Of a DNA stretch of 64,000 bases, positions 9,175 through 18,032 are shown piece by piece. Position 1 is the first letter of the stretch. Every line of letters starts with the position of its first letter. The DNA is from Ktedonobacter racemifer DSM 44963. Lineage in GTDB: Bacteria; Chloroflexota; Ktedonobacteria; Ktedonobacterales; Ktedonobacteraceae. Position numbers and translations under genes: made by a program. The notes under the pieces were generated by a model. It made no database searches, had not been told where the DNA came from, and saw only the letters and a list, made by a program, of their open reading frames with translations. Where the stretch lies: positions 1,116,001-1,180,000 of the forward strand of contig NZ_ADVG01000004.1 of assembly GCF_000178855.1 (NCBI RefSeq), given 5' to 3'.

Positions 9175-9933
9175 ATGAACGCAGAATATACCAGAGGAAC
9201 CGTGTTGTTGCACCCTCCTCACATCCTCCTCCTCGGGACTCGGGATGAAGCGCGCATGCTTCGACCACAACTGCGAGGAGGCCAGTTCAAGGTCACGCAT
9301 CTGGTGCATCTAGGGAGTAGTGCCTCCGCCATGACGGTGCGGCTGATGCAACACGATGTCTGGCTTGCCTGCTGCACATGCTCACGTGAGGTCCGACATA
9401 TTCGTCAGATGACGCCTCGCACACCGCTGGTGATCTGTTCCGGGAAGGAGGAGGAAGCGCATATTGTTAGCATGCTTGATGCTGGTGCCGACGATTATGT
9501 CTTCTTTTCCTGTGGCAAACAGGAACTGCATGCCCGCTTATACGGGCATGCCAGGCGCTATCGAGCGTCTCTGGCGTCCTCGTGTGATGTCTCAAGACGG
9601 GTTGGCCCGTGTTCTGTACTTGAAAGCGAGGATCAGCAGATTCGCTTGCTGTGCAAAGAACGGTGTGTCGTCGTTCGTGAGCAGATGCTGCGTCTGACGC
9701 CCATCGAATGTACACTGCTGTTCACACTTATGCGCGAAGGGGGGAAGGTGCTCTCTCATCGGTCATTATTACACGCTGTTTGGGGCAAGGGATACCACGA
9801 GGAAGTCGACTACATTCGCGTCTATCTTCATACCTTACGCCTCAAGTTGGAGGACGATCCCAGGCATCCTACGTATCTTGAAACAATCACCGGCGTGGGC
9901 TATCGGTTTCGCCAGCCATGTATCTCTTGGTAA
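9175..9933 (+). CDS. OmpR/PhoB-type regulator with degenerate receiver
   Basis: A 252-residue protein. The C-terminal ~100 residues are a clear OmpR winged helix (LRLTPIECTLLFTLMREGGKVLSHRSLL...YIRVYLHTLRLKLEDD...GVGYRF). The N-terminal ~120 residues fold like a receiver (AGADDYVF late motif), but the acidic pair after HILLL is missing. The phosphoacceptor position near residue 66 reads ACC, and the conserved Lys of the KP motif is replaced. It is therefore probably not phosphorylated and works as an atypical regulator. ATG 9175 has AAAGGAG upstream. It is the last intact gene of the operon. Confidence 0.82.
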   Translation: MNAEYTRGTVLLHPPHILLLGTRDEARMLRPQLRGGQFKVTHLVHLGSSASAMTVRLMQHDVWLACCTCSREVRHIRQMTPRTPLVICSGKEEEAHIVSMLDAGADDYVFFSCGKQELHARLYGHARRYRASLASSCDVSRRVGPCSVLESEDQQIRLLCKERCVVVREQMLRLTPIECTLLFTLMREGGKVLSHRSLLHAVWGKGYHEEVDYIRVYLHTLRLKLEDDPRHPTYLETITGVGYRFRQPCISW

Positions 9934-9957
9934 TTCCTGATCTCTGTACAGATTGGC

Positions 9958-10323
9958 TTGGAGCAAGAAGTGCCTGTCTGGCTCATCGATGATGCCATCA
10001 ATGTTCATGCACAATCATTGATGTCGGTCTACCCAAACATCGAATCCTTATCCAAGGGCGATATTGTGCGTCTTGATATGGTTGCAATGATGGAAGAGTG
10101 GGCATGTCCTCTGTACATCGAGGTTGCTACGCACCTCAGTAGCTACTACATCCGTCTTGTGGCAGATCTGCCTTGTGCGGGTCATTACGTCCAGCTTATG
10201 CTTCATGTTCATTACCAGGACCAAGTGCTGAAACCTCCCCGGCATGAATGCGCGGGGGTTCCTGTTGCTCACCCACCGTTTCCTTGCTCACCTGACGGAG
10301 AACAAGGCTCTTGGTGGGGATAA
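9958..10323 (+). pseudogene. Hypothetical protein, probably 3'-truncated by IS200/IS605-type insertion
   Basis: A TTG-started frame (MEQEVPVWLIDDAINVHAQS...) gives about 90 plausible residues to VHYQDQ. It then runs into the right end of the tnpB element at about 10230, after which codons are element sequence. It follows the regulator gene by 24 bp, so it was probably the last gene of that operon. The family is not recognised, and no strong ribosome site is visible. Confidence 0.4.
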
Positions 10324-11850
10324 GCAGGACTTTCGAGCCGACGCGCTCCGGCACGGACAGCTTTCCCAGAAGCCAGCAAGCCCATGCTTCGGGGCAGCAC
10401 TTGCCCCTCATTCGCACGTTGTTGCAGCCCCTCCATCACGGCTCGCAGGCGCGGCTCCGCACCTTCCCAGACGTGCTGGGTGACAGAGGGGATGGTGTGT
10501 TCCGGTTCCAGGTGGGCCAGCAAAAAGGCCGAGTACAAATCGCGTTGCACCGGCCCTAAGCCGCAAGGGCAGTGGTGCCAGCGTTGTGATCTCGGTTTCT
10601 TCACATACCGCCCACAGTGATGGCAATACTGACTCAGTTTGGTCTTGAAAGCAGAAACTTCGCCCAGGGTGCCGCCAGTTTTTGCAACTATGCGGACCAA
10701 ATGCGCTAGAAACAGCCCTGGAGCGCGAAGTCCAATACTCTTGCCATACTGCTTCTGCCATCCTTTGAACGAGGTTTTTTCGATGGTGATGGTATTACCC
10801 ACCTGGGCAATGCGATGCGCGAGGTTGCCATGGAGACTTTTGCGGTGCGCGGCGAGTCTGCGCTCCAGGTTGGCATGCTGTCTCCTGGTTGCTTGATACC
10901 TCTTGCTCCCTTTCCAGGGCAAGCGTGCTTTGCCCTGTTTCTTGATGCGTCCCATCTCGTCGTAGTTTCCTGGATTGTTTGCACGGCGCTGTCGTTCCAT
11001 CCTGCGTTGCAAGCGCCGCTTTTGTTGAGCATCAGGAACCAGCCCCTCACAGAACGCCACAAGATCGGCGTCGCCATCGCGCGGGACAATCGCCAGCGTG
11101 GAGGGGCCAATATCCAAACCAATCGTATCGGTTCTTCCCTCCATGTGCTTGGGCTTGACGAACGCATGACCCTCTCGCGACCAGTTGCACGACATAGCGG
11201 TTGCCGTCATGGTCAGCGCCCTGTGCTCGTGGAGAGGAGGCTTTGCGGCGGACCAGGCGCACATACTTGATGGGGTGGTGCAGACCATGCTGGACAACAG
11301 GATCACGCCAGTCGATGATCGCCGGGATCACTTCTGTATTCCAGAGGAGAAAGCCTCCATCGCCCACACCTGGGTCAAGGAGAAAGCGCAGGCCAACATC
11401 GTTGCGCTTGCCCTCGACGCTATCGATGCCGCGCCCTTGACTGCGAAAGCGGACTCGTTTGGCTTTGCCCACACAGACGCTACTCTACCGCGTGATACGC
11501 CCGGCTTGCCAGTGTTTGGGCCATGGTACTGTCAATGTGATCAGCGATCCAGGAGGCACGAGCACGTTTGGCGTACTCATGCAGGGCGTACTCCGAAAAG
11601 TGATGCTTTGTGCGCACATGAGAAAACGCCTGAGTTCGTTCTTGCCTGTGAGTACGAGGAATGGCACAGGCTTTGCTCCAGGCAGGATCGTTACGCATCC
11701 GCCTGAGTCGCTTGTTGGCTTCTCCAAGCAGCGCGTTATACAGCTGCCGAGCAGCCTCCAAGTGAGCGCGCAAGCGCTGCTCCTGGCTCCAGTCCACGTG
11801 CAGGGGCACTTCGAGGAGAAACGTTGGGGTCGCGGGCTCGCTTCATGGGT
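10232..11850 (-). mobile_element. Decayed IS200/IS605-type element (tnpB only)
   Basis: The right end carries a subterminal hairpin (CCCCG at 10237-10241 with CGGGG at 10253-10257, inner arms GCAT/ATGC) followed by TTCCTGTTGCTCACCCACCG. The same arrangement recurs at 63626-63666 beside another tnpB. The single gene inside is frameshifted. No tnpA is present. The left boundary is not defined; 11850 is a guess just beyond the 5' end of tnpB. Confidence 0.6.
10269..11809 (-). pseudogene. tnpB: TnpB (RuvC-type RNA-guided nuclease), frameshifted
   Basis: Three minus-strand frames together make one TnpB. 11480-11809 encodes the N-terminal part (RRMRNDPAWSKACAIPR... SEYALHEYAKRARASW). A second frame runs from about 11479 to 11210. 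The third, to 10269, holds the nuclease half: RuvC-I TIGLDIGPS, RuvC-II TITIEKTSFKGWQ, the zinc ribbon CHHCGRYV...HHCPCG and RuvC-III QRDLYSA. At least two frame changes separate them, so the copy is dead or, less likely, contains sequencing errors. In active elements the guide RNA overlaps the 3' end of tnpB and the element end, here about 10230-10300. Confidence 0.8.
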
Positions 11851-12224
11851 TGCTCAGCCTCTCTCTGTCTTTTTGCATGGGGTGCACATGCAAAAGCTCA
11901 CGTCCCCTGCCATCTGCGCAAAACGATCGCATCCCGGCCTGATCAGCACCGTTTTCGCCGCATCGTCCAGTCTCGCGTTCCTACAGGGGGAAGACGAGGT
12001 TCTCTCGTCCAACTCACCCCCGCATCAGTCCCGTTGCTGGGAATGTCGGCCACCGACGAGAGCGCGGTGCCGATTACGGCAAGTTAGAACAAGTGTACTA
12101 CAGCCAGCAACTCCTGTCAAGTTTGGAGAAATCATCCTCGATTGCTCCCCCACCTACCCCCCAAACAAGGAACGGCTTTTCATCCCCCGGATGGAATCGC
12201 GGGGGCTTTCAAGCCCAACTTTTT
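11851..12224. other. Intergenic, with an IS605-like hairpin at about 12185-12207
   Basis: No credible gene. ATCCCCCGGATGGAATCGCG followed by GGGG forms a C/G-rich hairpin whose right side (GAATCGCGGGGG) resembles the end hairpin of the tnpB element (GAATGCGCGGGGG). This may be the end of another decayed or non-autonomous copy. Confidence 0.4.
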
Positions 12225-12281
12225 GTAAACGCCCTGAAAGCGTGATGTCGCGCTGCGACATCACGCTTTCAGGGCGTTTAC
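12225..12281. terminator. 27-bp perfect hairpin, 3-nt loop
   Basis: The arms are 12225-12251 and 12255-12281 with loop GCT. It lies 43 bp beyond the stop of the leftward histidine kinase gene. No T tract follows on either strand, so it may act as a transcript-end stabiliser or barrier rather than a standard intrinsic terminator. Confidence 0.65.
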
Positions 12282-12324
12282 TCGTAACGTGCATGGCGTG
12301 CTTTGCGTAGCGCGCTTTCCACGG

Positions 12325-14916
12325 TCAGGCATCCCTCATTTTGGGAAGGGTAACCGTAAAGGTCGATCCTTTCCCGACTTTGCTGTCCACTGTGATGGTT
12401 CCCCCATGGCCCTTGATGATCTCGGCCACAATGTAGAGCCCCATGCCCAGGCCGGGGATCGCTTTCTGCTTGGGACCAGCGACGCGATAGAATCGGTCAA
12501 AGATTTTGTCGCGCTGCTCTCGCGGGATGCCCAGGCCATGATCGTGCACACGGATCGTGACCGCATCTTCGGAGGCGGAGAGATCCATCTCGACGGTCTC
12601 TGCGCCGGGAGAATACTTGATGGCATTGCTGAGCAGGTTGGTGAAAACCTGTCCCAGCCGGTCTCGATCCGCTAGCAGGCTGGCCTGCACCACGCCACGC
12701 ACCAGGATGCGATGGCTGGGATGGGCATGCTGCATGGTATCGGCCACCTCATGGAGCAACGTGTCCAGGTCGACCGTCTCCTGCTGATATTCCAACCTGC
12801 CTGCCTGGATCTTAGACACATCGAGTAACTCTCCGATCAGGCGTTCAAGCTGCTTGACGGGCCTCTCCACCTTGGAAAGCACTGTGGCTGCCTCATGAGG
12901 GGATTGCCGTTCCAGTCGCTTTCTCGCCAGTTGGGTCTGCATCTTTAAGGCGGTGAGCGGCGTCTTGAGCTCATGGCTGGCCATGCTGATAAAGTCATCC
13001 TTGCGTTGTTCCAGCTCCTTGCGGGCCGAATTATCCAGCACAATAGCGATTGCTTGGGACGGATTGGCTTGTAATGTGACGCGTCCTACGACCACGGGAA
13101 GGCGACTGCCATCTTTACACACGTACTCTTTCTCATAGGGCGTCATTGACTGCTGGGTATCAAGTTCCTCATGGGCCTGCAGGGTCCGAGCCAGATATTC
13201 TGGAGGCGTCATGTGCAACCAGTTTATGTTCCCCGCATGCAGGTCTTCGCGTGTATAGCCGGTCATGCGCAGAAAGGTGTCGTTCGCGTCCACAATCTGC
13301 TCACCCTCGGCGATATTGATCCCGATAATGTTGGAGTTCATCAGGGTGCTTACGCGCTCCTGGCTCTGGCGCAAGGCCTCCTCCGTCCGTTTCTGGTCCT
13401 CAATATCGGTGCAGGTGCCAAACCACTTGACGACCTGGCCTGTTTCATCACGTATCGGCATGGCGCGCGTGAGGAACCAGCGATAGCTCCCTGTGTTGCC
13501 ATTCCTGAAACGATATTCGATCTCATAGGGTTCACCTGTTTGGAGTGTATGCTGCCGAAGAGCCACAATATATTCAGCATCCTCAGGGTGCAAGAACTGA
13601 CGCCATCCATAATCTTGGAGTTGCTCAAAAGCAGCATGCGTATACTGACAATAGCGGCGATTGACGTAATCAACACGGCCATCCGGTTGGGTCGTCCACA
13701 CCAGTTGAGGCACCGTTTCGGCCAGCACACGAAAATGCTCCTGGCTCTCTTTGAGTTGCTGCTCAGTTCGTTTCTGGTCCTCAATGTCGGTGCAGGTGCC
13801 AAACCACTTCATGATTTGGCCGGTTTCATCACGCACTGGCATGGCGCGGGCTAAGAACCAACGATACTCCCCGGTCGTGCCATGACGCAGGCGCAGTTCC
13901 GTTTCATACGCCCCTCCGGTCTGGACGGCGCACTGCCAGATGGAGCGGACGCGTTGCCGGTCCTCAGGATGAAGACACTGCAACCATCCCTCTCCCTGGG
14001 CTTCTTCGATGCTCAGCCCGGTATAGTCGCGCCAGCGCTGATTAAACGAGTCATGAGAGCCGTCCGGTCGCGCGGTCCAGACCAGCTGGGGGATGGCATC
14101 GACCAGGGCATGGATTTCCGCTTCGGCGCACTTGCGCGCAGTGATATCCCGGCCTGCGTAGATGAGGTACTCGACGTGTCTGTCAGCATCCAGATGCGGG
14201 GTAATCGTCACTGCAAGGTCCAGATACCACCCCTCTTGTGGGCGTATCCTGGCCTCAAAATACACGATTTTTCCCCGGCTGGCCTGTTCAATCGCAGTGT
14301 GTAATTGCCGCTGGACAGCTGGAGCATACGACCACCAAGGGATTTCGATGAATGGTTTGCCGACCACCTCTTCTCGCCGGAGATGTGCGTCCGCTAAGGG
14401 GCGTTGACTGATTTCCAGGGCCAGCCCCTCAGGGGTCAAGACCGCCACCCGGTCAGAGATGCTCTCCAGCAGGTTCAGATACTTCTGTTCACTCTGACGA
14501 AGGGCATCCTTGAACCGCTTTGGTTCCGTGTTTTCCTGGAAAAAGACCGCGAGGCCCACTCCGGTGGGCATGATCTGTGCATGGAACCAGGTCTGGGTAA
14601 CCGGGGAACGATATTCCACTTCGGTCAGTTTTCGCGTCTGTCTGGCCTTGAGCACAGCCTGGTAGAGCGCTGTGCTCACCAACTGTGGAGCGCAGCCCCA
14701 CAATGGCTGGCCACATACTTCCTCTTGTGTGGCGCCTAGGATGCTCTGCGCGCTCGCATTGGCATACACAGTCATCTCGGCGTCGTCGATGACAAACAAG
14801 GCCCCAGGAAGCGTCTCAAGAAGTGTGACGAGCGTCTCACTCGACGCAGGCGTGAGACCCTTGGTCGGCTTTATATTCGACATAGTGCGGTCCATCTCCC
14901 TTTCACGTGTCCCCAT
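12325..14916 (-). CDS. Multi-PAS sensor histidine kinase
   Basis: An 863-residue kinase. Five PAS-like domains lie at about 28-130, 145-262, 265-385, 395-510 and 525-635. The third and fourth end in near-identical text (KWFGTCTDIEDQKRTE), pointing to a tandem duplication. HisKA follows, with His648 in MASHELKTP. The HATPase has N-box NLLSNAIKYS, G1 DHGLGIP, F-box FDRFYR and G2 GLGMGLY. No membrane span is visible, so it is probably cytoplasmic and senses small ligands, light or redox state. No response regulator is adjacent. The start is uncertain: ATG 14916 is the longest form, and ATG 14883 lies 12 nt after GGGAG. Confidence 0.93.
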   Translation of the reverse strand: MGTREREMDRTMSNIKPTKGLTPASSETLVTLLETLPGALFVIDDAEMTVYANASAQSILGATQEEVCGQPLWGCAPQLVSTALYQAVLKARQTRKLTEVEYRSPVTQTWFHAQIMPTGVGLAVFFQENTEPKRFKDALRQSEQKYLNLLESISDRVAVLTPEGLALEISQRPLADAHLRREEVVGKPFIEIPWWSYAPAVQRQLHTAIEQASRGKIVYFEARIRPQEGWYLDLAVTITPHLDADRHVEYLIYAGRDITARKCAEAEIHALVDAIPQLVWTARPDGSHDSFNQRWRDYTGLSIEEAQGEGWLQCLHPEDRQRVRSIWQCAVQTGGAYETELRLRHGTTGEYRWFLARAMPVRDETGQIMKWFGTCTDIEDQKRTEQQLKESQEHFRVLAETVPQLVWTTQPDGRVDYVNRRYCQYTHAAFEQLQDYGWRQFLHPEDAEYIVALRQHTLQTGEPYEIEYRFRNGNTGSYRWFLTRAMPIRDETGQVVKWFGTCTDIEDQKRTEEALRQSQERVSTLMNSNIIGINIAEGEQIVDANDTFLRMTGYTREDLHAGNINWLHMTPPEYLARTLQAHEELDTQQSMTPYEKEYVCKDGSRLPVVVGRVTLQANPSQAIAIVLDNSARKELEQRKDDFISMASHELKTPLTALKMQTQLARKRLERQSPHEAATVLSKVERPVKQLERLIGELLDVSKIQAGRLEYQQETVDLDTLLHEVADTMQHAHPSHRILVRGVVQASLLADRDRLGQVFTNLLSNAIKYSPGAETVEMDLSASEDAVTIRVHDHGLGIPREQRDKIFDRFYRVAGPKQKAIPGLGMGLYIVAEIIKGHGGTITVDSKVGKGSTFTVTLPKMRDA

Positions 14917-15306
14917 CCCTGGTGGCGAAACTGCGTACCTGCTCTCACCGAAAGCCAGTCTAGTGAAATGATGTGCTATCTTCGAGAAACAAGCAAGCTA
15001 TACAATGAGATATCGGTGAAATCGTTCGTCCTCTTCATAGGACTATCTATGCCCATCCATGAGACGTTTCGACCTCAGAGGAACGTGTAAAAATAGACTC
15101 AACATCTCTCTATGGAGAGACGGCCGATTGGCATACACAAAACATGATAATGGCCTGATATTCAGGAGGGTTCCAATGTGCTCCCAGACGAAACAAGCCA
15201 GCGAACTTGAAGAGAGAACAGTGAAAAAAGAGGCGCGCTCTCGATCATCTCGCAGGTTGAAGCATAATCGAAGAGTGTTGACAGTGAGGTGAGAACAGGA
15301 GAGGGC
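14917..15306. other. Intergenic, promoter region of the kinase
   Basis: No gene is supported. It should contain the leftward promoter of the multi-PAS kinase, but I could not fix one. A short open frame at 15059-15292 lacks a ribosome site and protein character. Confidence 0.45.
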
Positions 15307-15342
15307 TTGAAGTTCTCCTCTTGCAGAAGAGGAGAACTTCAA
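15307..15342. terminator. 16-bp perfect hairpin, 4-nt loop
   Basis: TTGAAGTTCTCCTCTT at 15307-15322 pairs with its complement at 15327-15342 around GCAG. It sits immediately downstream of the leftward methyltransferase gene that ends at 15349. Confidence 0.75.
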
Positions 15343-15348
15343 ACGTAA

Positions 15349-16263
15349 CTACAGTGGCCGTTGCCCGCAGGCAATAAACGTGTTGGAATAGCTCTTATAG
15401 CTATCATATTCTTCCAGAGAGGTTGCCAGGGCCTGATCATATTGTACTGGCGAGACGCCGAGCTGAGACAGCACTTGCTGGCGCATCGCTTTATTGATGG
15501 CCTGGACGCCTGTCGCCGCCATGGTGCCGATGCGCCCTCCCCAACTGCCAACAGGATTGGGAACCTGTTGATACACAATATTAGTAAGGCCTGCAACTTT
15601 GAGGAGCGTCTGAGCACGACGAGCCATCGAAGGATCAATGCCTTTCTGGCGGCTCGCCTCCGTGATCCAGGTCGCAAGTTGCGTACTGGCTGGTCCCATC
15701 TGCTCAAAGGTGATATCCACTTCCACGATTTCCACCCAGCCGCCGGGGCGAGTCACCTTGACCAGTTCCTGGATTTCGCCTGGCCAACGTTGGGTGGGAA
15801 GGGCAAAGACCAGGAGCCGTTGATGCACATAATCAAAGCTCTGCGGCGCAAAGGGCAGCCCCTCAAGAACGTTGCCTTGCACAAAGCGGCACGTATCAGG
15901 AAATTGTGGACTTCGTAGCAAGGCGAGGGGAGAAACCAGATCAAAACCCACCACGGTTGCTTGAGGATACGTAACAGCCATTTCCTGACACCAGCGCCCT
16001 GTTCCACATCCAACGTCTAAAATGCTAGTTGGATGCTGCAACGGAGCCAGGGCATTGCCTTTGAGCGTGGCGCGCAAAATATAATGCTGGAAATCCAATC
16101 GATTGATTTCTTCATCGTTTCGGGGTAAGAGATAGGGAGCATTCCCATGCTCCCCGATTGGTTGTGATCCTGATTGTCTCTGGGCCATTGAGGGTGCCTT
16201 TCCCCTTCTATCTGTTTGAACCTGTGATAACGTCTTCCGTGAAAATATCTTGAAGAAAGACAT
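15349..16263 (-). CDS. SAM-dependent methyltransferase
   Basis: A 304-residue class I methyltransferase of Methyltransf_25 type. Motif I SILDVGCGTGRWCQE lies near residues 80-95. The acidic end of strand 2 is VVGFDLV, motif II is FDYVHQRLLVFAL, and VTRPGGWVEIVEVD follows. It is not closely similar to the tandem pair at 6.3-8.4 kb. ATG 16263 has GCAGGAT upstream; the frame is open further but no other start has a site. The substrate is unknown. It stands alone between two unrelated transcription units. Confidence 0.85.
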   Translation of the reverse strand: MSFFKIFSRKTLSQVQTDRRGKAPSMAQRQSGSQPIGEHGNAPYLLPRNDEEINRLDFQHYILRATLKGNALAPLQHPTSILDVGCGTGRWCQEMAVTYPQATVVGFDLVSPLALLRSPQFPDTCRFVQGNVLEGLPFAPQSFDYVHQRLLVFALPTQRWPGEIQELVKVTRPGGWVEIVEVDITFEQMGPASTQLATWITEASRQKGIDPSMARRAQTLLKVAGLTNIVYQQVPNPVGSWGGRIGTMAATGVQAINKAMRQQVLSQLGVSPVQYDQALATSLEEYDSYKSYSNTFIACGQRPL

Positions 16264-16577
16264 GTGAGCATCCTGCTTTCTTTGTATGTTTGCTTTCTTG
16301 GAGTACTGTAGCATGCTCACCTGCTGCACTACATTAAAAATGCATAAAGATTTTCTCTTCAACAGGCACGAGCGCACTCCCAGAGGCCTTTCACTGTCGA
16401 AGCCCCCCTCTTCAATGAGAGCACAGGCATGGATAATACACTCATTTCCTCGACTTCGCCCGAAACTGGGAAGAACTTCGCCCACTATTGGGTGGTTTTC
16501 CTCTTCCCATTCACCATCCTCTTTGAGTACACTTACCTCTGACACAGAGAGATCGACAACGAGGAAGGAGCCACCTG

Positions 16578-16898
16578 ATGTCTCACCTGTTTATTCGCGC
16601 CTTACTATCCCTGATGACAGGAAGACCGTACGTCATACTCACACGATGGGGAGGTATTGTTCTGCTCGTGATCGTGGGGATGCTCCTCACTGCTCATACA
16701 CCTGCTCCACCATATAGCTCATCTCCTACGGTTCAGGATACCTCGCTTTCTGCTACATCCCCCACGCAGACCGGTGGAGGCGAATACACGGGCTTACTTC
16801 TCAGTCCTTCTTCTCAGCAGCAAGCCCTGGCTTGCGGAATTGGTGATGTGGCCTGCTCTACAAGCGGATTGCGGGAGGAAATATGCTCAAGGCTCTAG
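16578..16898 (+). CDS. Short secreted or membrane protein, probably truncated
   Basis: A 106-residue product with GAAGGAG before ATG 16578. One hydrophobic segment (GGIVLLVIVGMLLTA, residues 25-39) is a signal anchor. A Ser/Thr/Pro-rich linker follows, then ALACGIGDVACSTSGLREEIC, which resembles the start of polytopic conjugation-type membrane proteins. The stop lies inside the 43-bp repeat at 16891, so the downstream part of a larger protein was probably lost at that junction. Confidence 0.5.
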   Translation: MSHLFIRALLSLMTGRPYVILTRWGGIVLLVIVGMLLTAHTPAPPYSSSPTVQDTSLSATSPTQTGGGEYTGLLLSPSSQQQALACGIGDVACSTSGLREEICSRL

Positions 16899-16933
16899 CT
16901 TATATACGTTTGTACAGTAGCAAATAGACGCAC
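16891..16933 (+). repeat. 43-bp direct repeat, copy 1
   Basis: The sequence from GGCTCTAGCTTATATAC to AAATAGACGCAC recurs at 24567-24609 with two G/A differences, in the same orientation and 7.7 kb apart. Here it supplies the stop codon of the preceding truncated gene. It may be the end of a mobile element or a recombination site. Confidence 0.8.
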
Positions 16934-16953
16934 TTGCCTCAAGCTCAAAACAC

Positions 16954-17202
16954 CTATCCATCCGAGATCACCTCACGAATGGGAACGTCAAGCGCCTGTT
17001 GTACCTCGCGGAGCAGGCTGGCGAGTTCTACTTCACAGGCGCTGAGCAGGCTTCGTGCGAGGAGGACTTCCCCAGAGAGACAGTCGCGTAATACCCAGAG
17101 CACTTCATGACCGACATCTGGTTGTAAGCCATCAATGGCTAGAGCATCGGTCAAGAAATCGAGGAAAGGATTGACCGATCGGGAGCAGCATGATGCTGAC
17201 AA
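16954..17202 (-). CDS. Hypothetical protein fragment
   Basis: A leftward frame of 82 codons from a TTG. From about residue 11 (NPFLDFLTDALAIDGLQPDVGHEVLWVL...LLREVQQALDVPIREVI) it reads like a soluble helical protein. No ribosome site supports the start, and the family is not recognised. It could be the 3' end of a gene cut by the rearrangement near 16.9 kb. Confidence 0.35.
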   Translation of the reverse strand: MSASCCSRSVNPFLDFLTDALAIDGLQPDVGHEVLWVLRDCLSGEVLLARSLLSACEVELASLLREVQQALDVPIREVISDG

Positions 17203-17308
17203 GAAAAAACCAAGAATGGCAAACTTCCATGAAGAGCTGTGATCACCTGCGATGTTATTCTCTCCTGAAAAGCTTTTTTACTTAGCATGCAGCAGTGCTT
17301 TTTGCCCA

Positions 17309-18003
17309 TTACACACGGAGGCCGAATTCCTTCTGAAACCCCTCTCGACCGCTGTCTGTTACCTGAACGGCCCGGCTTGAAACGGTCCGCTGGATCCATC
17401 CTCGTTGAAACAACTGCTCAACGAAGGCTGTACCTAATCCTCCAGCCAGGTGGTAACGGCGTTCACTCCAATCTAAACACTGCCGAGCGAAGCTTCGCCG
17501 TTGGTGTTGAAGCCTCTCAAGATCAAGCCCGAAATGAGTGAGAAAGCGCGAACCCTCCTTCGTCACACCATAGTTTCGGTCATCTCTCGTTAACAGATAA
17601 GAATCGACCAGTACCTGAGTCAATTCAACCCCAAGTTTGCCTGCAAGGTGATCGTAGCATGTGCGTGCAAAACGGAGCTGTTCGACGGCAATCGATTCTC
17701 GCAACGTGCGAATTGGAGCAGGAGGAGCGAGAGTTGCAAGGACTTCAAGTGCATGGGCAACTTCTGCACTCGCGAGCGCATAATAGCGATGCCTTCCCTG
17801 GGTTGTCAGGGTAAGTAATCCACCTGCGACCAACTTTGCCAGGTGAGAGCTTGCTGTCTGTGGGAAGTTACTGCACAATAGGCGAGTTCATCGGCAGGTA
17901 AAGCCTGTTTCCCCAATAAGGCATCGAGCATGGCAGCACGCGAAGAATCTGCGAGGAGTTCTGCAACCGCAGCAATATTTACCTCTGTTTTTGTGTCATT
18001 CAT
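17309..18003 (-). pseudogene. ArsR-family transcriptional regulator with frameshift
   Basis: Two overlapping leftward frames make one ArsR/HTH_20-type regulator of about 230 residues. 18003 to about 17880 encodes EVNIAAVAELLADSSRAAMLDALLG...ADELAYCA. The frame to 17309 continues NFPQTASSHLAKLVAGGLL and a recognition-helix wing (TTQGRHRYYAL). The shift falls in the HTH turn near 17875, so one base is missing or extra. It starts 29 bp after the stop of the MFS transporter on the same strand and was probably its regulator. Confidence 0.75.
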
Positions 18004-18032
18004 ACTTCGATTCTAACCGAAGTATTCCCATG

